Below are positions 61,647 to 64,000 of a stretch of 64,000 bases of DNA, piece by piece. The notes under the pieces were generated by a model, which saw only the letters and a list, made by a program, of their open reading frames with translations, was not told the DNA's origin and did no database searches. Each line of letters begins with the position of its first letter. The stretch's first letter is position 1. Both the position numbers and the translations under genes were made by a program. The stretch is taken from assembly GCF_048548695.1 (NCBI RefSeq), contig NZ_JBLYIF010000007.1. One strand, given 5' to 3'. The stretch comes from Neptuniibacter sp048548695. Its GTDB lineage: Bacteria; Pseudomonadota; Gammaproteobacteria; Pseudomonadales; Balneatricaceae.

Positions 61647-62603
61647 TCAGTCGGAATGCCTGATCAGGCGCGGCAGCCAGCGCAGATACGCCACCATGCC
61701 GAACAACTCGACCAGGGACTGGAACACAATGACAACGATGGCGACACGCCAGGGCTCCGGCAGTGACAGCGCCAGCGGCAGCATGACGAAGGAGTTGCGG
61801 GTACCAAAGCTGAAGGTGAGGGTGCGGCCGATAGTGGGCGTGAACCCGAATAGCTCACTGAGCCCCTTGCCGATAATGGCGGCGGCAACCAGGTAAAGCA
61901 CAAAAACCACAAGCGCCGACCACAGCAGGGCGCCATTGTCGATCACCAGGCTGACTTGGGAGCCGGCAATTAGAAACACCACCAATGCCAGCAACGGCAC
62001 GGGCAGCCACCCAAGCCAGTCCACCAGTGTTTGCGCGCGTGGGTGTTTTTCCGTCAACCGTTCGGTAATCCAGGCCAGGATCAGTGGGGTGACAATCAAT
62101 CCGAAGAAAGCTGGCAGCAAATGGCTGGCGATCGCCAGCTCAATGGCGATATTGCCCATGAAAAGCCAGATATAAACGGGTAGCATAATGAGCTGGACAA
62201 TCAGCAGGATCGGCGCAGCCGCGATGGCCCGGGCGCCGTCCCCACCGCCAAGATGGGTAAAACTGATAAACCAGTCCGTACAGGGCACCAGCAGTACCAG
62301 CAGTACGCCGAGACGAATAGCGGGATCATCCGGTAACAGCCACAACAGAAGACCAACGACCACCGGTATCAGGATAAAATTGCCCGTCAGCAAAGCGGCC
62401 AGAAAGCGGCGATCACGAAATGCCGACCTGAGATGTATCAGTGGTACCTGAGTGAAAGTGGTATACAGAAGAACACCTAGGGCCGGCCAAAGCAACACTT
62501 CCCAATGACGGGTCTGCTCTGGTGACATCCAGCCGATGGCCATGCCGACCAGGATGGCAACCAGATAAATCCAGACCTGATATCGCTCCAGTTGTTCGCG
62601 CAT
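61647..62603 (-). CDS. ArsB/ACR3-like arsenic resistance permease (BASS superfamily)
   Basis: The 318-residue protein has about ten helices. LVPCTDWFISFTHLGGGD contains the conserved cysteine of ACR3 arsenite exporters, and SFGTRNSFVMLPLAL matches the later conserved helix. This group is usually named arsenic resistance protein. No arsR or arsC is present, so the substrate is unproven. It is convergent with merA and lies alone at the right end of the cargo. AGGAAC precedes the ATG. Confidence 0.78.
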   Translation of the reverse strand: MREQLERYQVWIYLVAILVGMAIGWMSPEQTRHWEVLLWPALGVLLYTTFTQVPLIHLRSAFRDRRFLAALLTGNFILIPVVVGLLLWLLPDDPAIRLGVLLVLLVPCTDWFISFTHLGGGDGARAIAAAPILLIVQLIMLPVYIWLFMGNIAIELAIASHLLPAFFGLIVTPLILAWITERLTEKHPRAQTLVDWLGWLPVPLLALVVFLIAGSQVSLVIDNGALLWSALVVFVLYLVAAAIIGKGLSELFGFTPTIGRTLTFSFGTRNSFVMLPLALSLPEPWRVAIVVIVFQSLVELFGMVAYLRWLPRLIRHSD

Positions 62604-63024
62604 TTAAAGCTGTTCCTGCTGTTTTTCGAGGGCACGATAGTATCATTGGTGCGCAATGAGCTCCCGGGACACGCCCTAAGGGTTTCGGCAGACTCATCGA
62701 AAGGACTGAAATCTCTTTAGGCGGTGTCGGGAGAGATACGGTAAAATGGCCAGTGCCAGCATTTCACCTTTTTGCCGGCTAGTAGAGGGGAGGGTGTCCC
62801 TAAAGGGTTGTTGGTTTTTCCCCAGTTTGGCAGGTTCTGACCCTGTTGAGCGGGGTCACGGATGTAAGGTTAGTAGAACCTAAAGAAGCTGGTCAATTGC
62901 TCATGGACATACTGAGATATTTCGAGAGGGTAGAAAGCTATAGTCTTTAGCTTTGGTAATAGGTGTGGTGTAGCTTGAAATGTTTATTAGAAGGCATGCT
63001 TTAGATTTCTTCACATTACTCAGA
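62604..63024. other. Right-end island region without recognised genes
   Basis: These 421 bases carry no supported gene on either strand. I see only short inverted words (GGGACAC near 62668 and GTGTCCC near 62794). The region leads into the integrase-site repeats and the island-borne tRNA. Confidence 0.55.
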
Positions 63025-63046
63025 TTTGTATCCCAGTTGTATCCCA
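63025..63046. repeat. Right-end tandem integrase arm-site-like repeats
   Basis: TTTGTATCCCA (63025-63035) and GTTGTATCCCA (63036-63046) form a direct pair with an 11-bp period, mirroring the left-end pair at 20763-20784. An inverted copy is at 63219-63229. Confidence 0.65.
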
Positions 63047-63105
63047 GAATTTCTATCTAGGTTGTGGGGTATAAAATAATCCGTTGCGTTTATGTAAGGG
63101 GGGGA

Positions 63106-63192
63106 TGGTACCAGAGGCCGGACTCGAACCGGCACACCATTGCTGGCGGGAGATTTTGAATCTCCTGTGTCTACCAATTTCACCACTCTGGC
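63106..63192 (-). tRNA. tRNA-Leu (anticodon CAA), island-borne replacement
   Basis: The 87-nt tRNA has acceptor strands GCCAGAG/CTCTGGT, a D arm ending GGTAGACAC, and an anticodon stem GGAGA/TCTCC around TTCAAAA (anticodon CAA, reading UUG). The long variable arm of class II tRNAs, a T arm with GGTTCGAGTCC, and an encoded ACCA follow. It differs from the interrupted host gene in the acceptor stem, anticodon stem and variable arm, so it is not a simple duplicate. No terminator is seen after it. Confidence 0.93.
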
Positions 63193-63218
63193 ACTGCTTA
63201 GATTTTACTATTTTCCCT

Positions 63219-63229
63219 TGGGATACAAA
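63219..63229. repeat. Inverted right-end integrase arm-site-like repeat
   Basis: TGGGATACAAA is the reverse complement of the pair at 63025-63046 and lies 11 bp inside the right attachment core, between the intact tRNA and the split 5' half. Confidence 0.6.
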
Positions 63230-63240
63230 ATCGCTTGAGA

Positions 63241-63280
63241 ATTTTGAATCCCCTGTGTCTACCAATTTCACCACGCTGGC
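63241..63280 (-). pseudogene. 5' half of the interrupted tRNA-Leu(CAA)
   Basis: On the minus strand from 63280 this reads acceptor GCCAGCG, TG, the D arm, the 5' anticodon stem GGGGA and the anticodon loop, then leaves tRNA sequence at the core 63241-63249. It pairs exactly with the 3' half at 20547-20602. The host promoter at 63297 is still attached. Confidence 0.9.
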
Positions 63281-63296
63281 ACGGTGTGAGCTGCGT

Positions 63297-63324
63297 ATTA
63301 TAGAAACCTTGCGAGCTGCGTCAA
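63297..63324 (-). promoter_or_regulatory. Host tRNA-Leu promoter at the island border
   Basis: Read on the minus strand, TTGACG (63319-63324) and TATAAT (63297-63302) are separated by 16 bp, a strong sigma70 promoter. The tRNA 5' end is at 63280. It now transcribes the orphan 5' half and, 48 bp after that half ends, the intact island tRNA. Confidence 0.85.
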
Positions 63325-63462
63325 TCTATCCGTACAGATAAAGTTAAAAAAAATGTAACAGGCGCAACATGATCTATCTCTCTGTTGGCTGCGTAGGCAG
63401 TTTTTAGACATGTGTTGTAGAGGAGTGTCTAAGTACTAAATCAAAACAATGAGGATAAAATC

Positions 63463-63996
63463 ATGATGTTTAAAGGATTTAAACTCAGCTGCCGGAGGGA
63501 TGTCGGTGCGGCAGCACTAATGCTAGCTATGGCTTCAATTGCTCATGCAGGTCATACCAACACGGTTCTGACCACTGATTTGTGGGGCGGTGAAGAGGTC
63601 AATAATGATGCAGCTGACAACCGTATAGCAGGTGACCCCAATGGGCGTGGTGAAGCTTATGTGTTTGGCATAGATGGTGATCCGCTAACACTCTGTTATG
63701 TACTAACCGTGGATAAGATTCAGACCGTGCCGGTTGCTGAAGGCATGGCGGCACACATTCACTTTGGCCAACGCGGCGAGAACGGTCCGCCTATTGCGTT
63801 TCTTGCCGGTCCTGAAGATGGCAATGCCGCTGATTGTCTGACTGAAGGCGAACCAGGTAAGTTTGAGGGGCCTGCAGGTATTGTGCAGACCATTCTGGAA
63901 AACCCCGAAGATTACTACATCAATGTGCATAACCTGGAATATCCGGGTGGTGCGATTCGTGGTCAGTTGCGCTATCAGGACCCCCACGACCATTAA
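63463..63996 (+). CDS. Secreted CHRD-domain protein
   Basis: The 177-residue precursor has a signal peptide (about residues 1-29, ending AHA). A CHRD domain follows, with LWGGEEVNNDAADNRIAGDPNGRGEA at the start, AAHIHFGQRGENGPPIAFL in the middle and YYINVHNLEYPGGAIRGQL at the end. CHRD domains occur in secreted bacterial proteins of unclear function. GAGGA precedes the ATG. It is the first chromosomal gene right of the island and ends just before the window does. Confidence 0.82.
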   Translation: MMFKGFKLSCRRDVGAAALMLAMASIAHAGHTNTVLTTDLWGGEEVNNDAADNRIAGDPNGRGEAYVFGIDGDPLTLCYVLTVDKIQTVPVAEGMAAHIHFGQRGENGPPIAFLAGPEDGNAADCLTEGEPGKFEGPAGIVQTILENPEDYYINVHNLEYPGGAIRGQLRYQDPHDH

Positions 63997-64000
63997 TCTG

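Larger units (their letters stand above)
20594..63249. mobile_element. Heavy-metal resistance genomic island (ICE remnant) in tRNA-Leu
   Basis: The limits are the two copies of the 9-bp core ATTTTGAAT (20594-20602 and 63241-63249), the anticodon loop of the interrupted tRNA-Leu. The element carries a truncated integrase, an ICE-type TraG-like gene, repeated putative integrase sites at both ends, two IS elements, and about 40 metal-resistance genes. No relaxase, coupling protein or other transfer genes are present, so it appears immobile without outside help. The circular form would read GAGAATTTTGAATTCACTC at the junction, in which GAATT-TTG-AATTC is an inverted repeat. Confidence 0.88.

Noticed and set aside
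62604..63024. Transposon end or small gene near the right island end
   Set aside because: The short inverted words GGGACAC/GTGTCCC are too brief and the frames too short to support either.
20472..63240. CRISPR arrays, restriction-modification or toxin-antitoxin systems in the island
   Set aside because: I looked for regular spaced repeats and typical gene pairs and found none. The cargo is metal-related.
63241..63280. A second functional tRNA-Leu at the right border
   Set aside because: Only the 5' half is present. The sequence leaves the tRNA at the anticodon stem and no T arm follows.

Overview
The window comes from a gammaproteobacterial chromosome, probably an aquatic Oceanospirillales/Pseudomonadales-type host. 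The order xerD-dsbC-hom-thrC-recJ resembles Pseudomonas, and nudF-yqiB-cpdA-yqiA-parE matches the conserved E. coli block. The species assignment is inference. Positions 1-20546 and 63281-64000 are ordinary chromosome. They carry thiol-disulfide folding, threonine synthesis, DNA repair (recJ, nfo), topoisomerase IV (parE, parC, with an outer-membrane barrel gene between them), a degenerate GGDEF protein and a chemotaxis receptor. || Between them lies a genomic island of about 42.6 kb (20594-63249) that has split a tRNA-Leu(CAA) gene inside its anticodon loop. The 3' half and its terminator are at the left border. The 5' half and its sigma70 promoter are at the right border. Both borders share the 9-bp core ATTTTGAAT. 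A complete but different tRNA-Leu(CAA) sits just inside the right border, 48 bp downstream of the orphaned 5' half, where the old host promoter can read into it. Both ends carry copies of TTTG(C/T)ATCCCA (a tandem pair plus one inverted copy), which look like integrase arm sites. The integrase is cut to 28 codons by an IS5-like element, and only one conjugation gene (TraG-like) remains, so the island looks like an immobilised ICE remnant. || Cargo, left to right: (1) a copper/silver operon with a small secreted protein, a DUF411 lipoprotein and CusCBA (24.1-31.2 kb); (2) an apparent 11-gene operon behind a MerR-type promoter with a 19-bp spacer: merR, an HMA protein, the CopA ATPase, an anchored cupredoxin, a PII-like protein, DUF2933, an ICMT-like methyltransferase, a Met-rich periplasmic protein, an HMA-like protein, a small ORF and an APC permease (31.5-38.8 kb); (3) small metal-associated genes, then copA-copB-(Met/His protein)-cytochrome c divergent from copRS (39.0-45.8 kb); (4) a decayed merR and a cusA relic on either side of a second IS with CTAG target duplications; (5) a lead-type module, pbrT-like permease, PbrR regulator and CDF exporter, with two 19-bp-spacer operators (47.5-51.0 kb); (6) czcD and an operon of a CzcI-like protein, czcC, czcB, czcA and a PII protein (51.1-58.8 kb); (7) merR/merTPA and an ArsB/ACR3-like carrier (59.0-62.6 kb). 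|| The island therefore combines Cu(I)/Ag, Cu(II) oxidation, Pb, Co/Zn/Cd, Hg and possibly As functions. The most novel-looking items are the tRNA-replacing attachment architecture and the extended copper operon of module 2.
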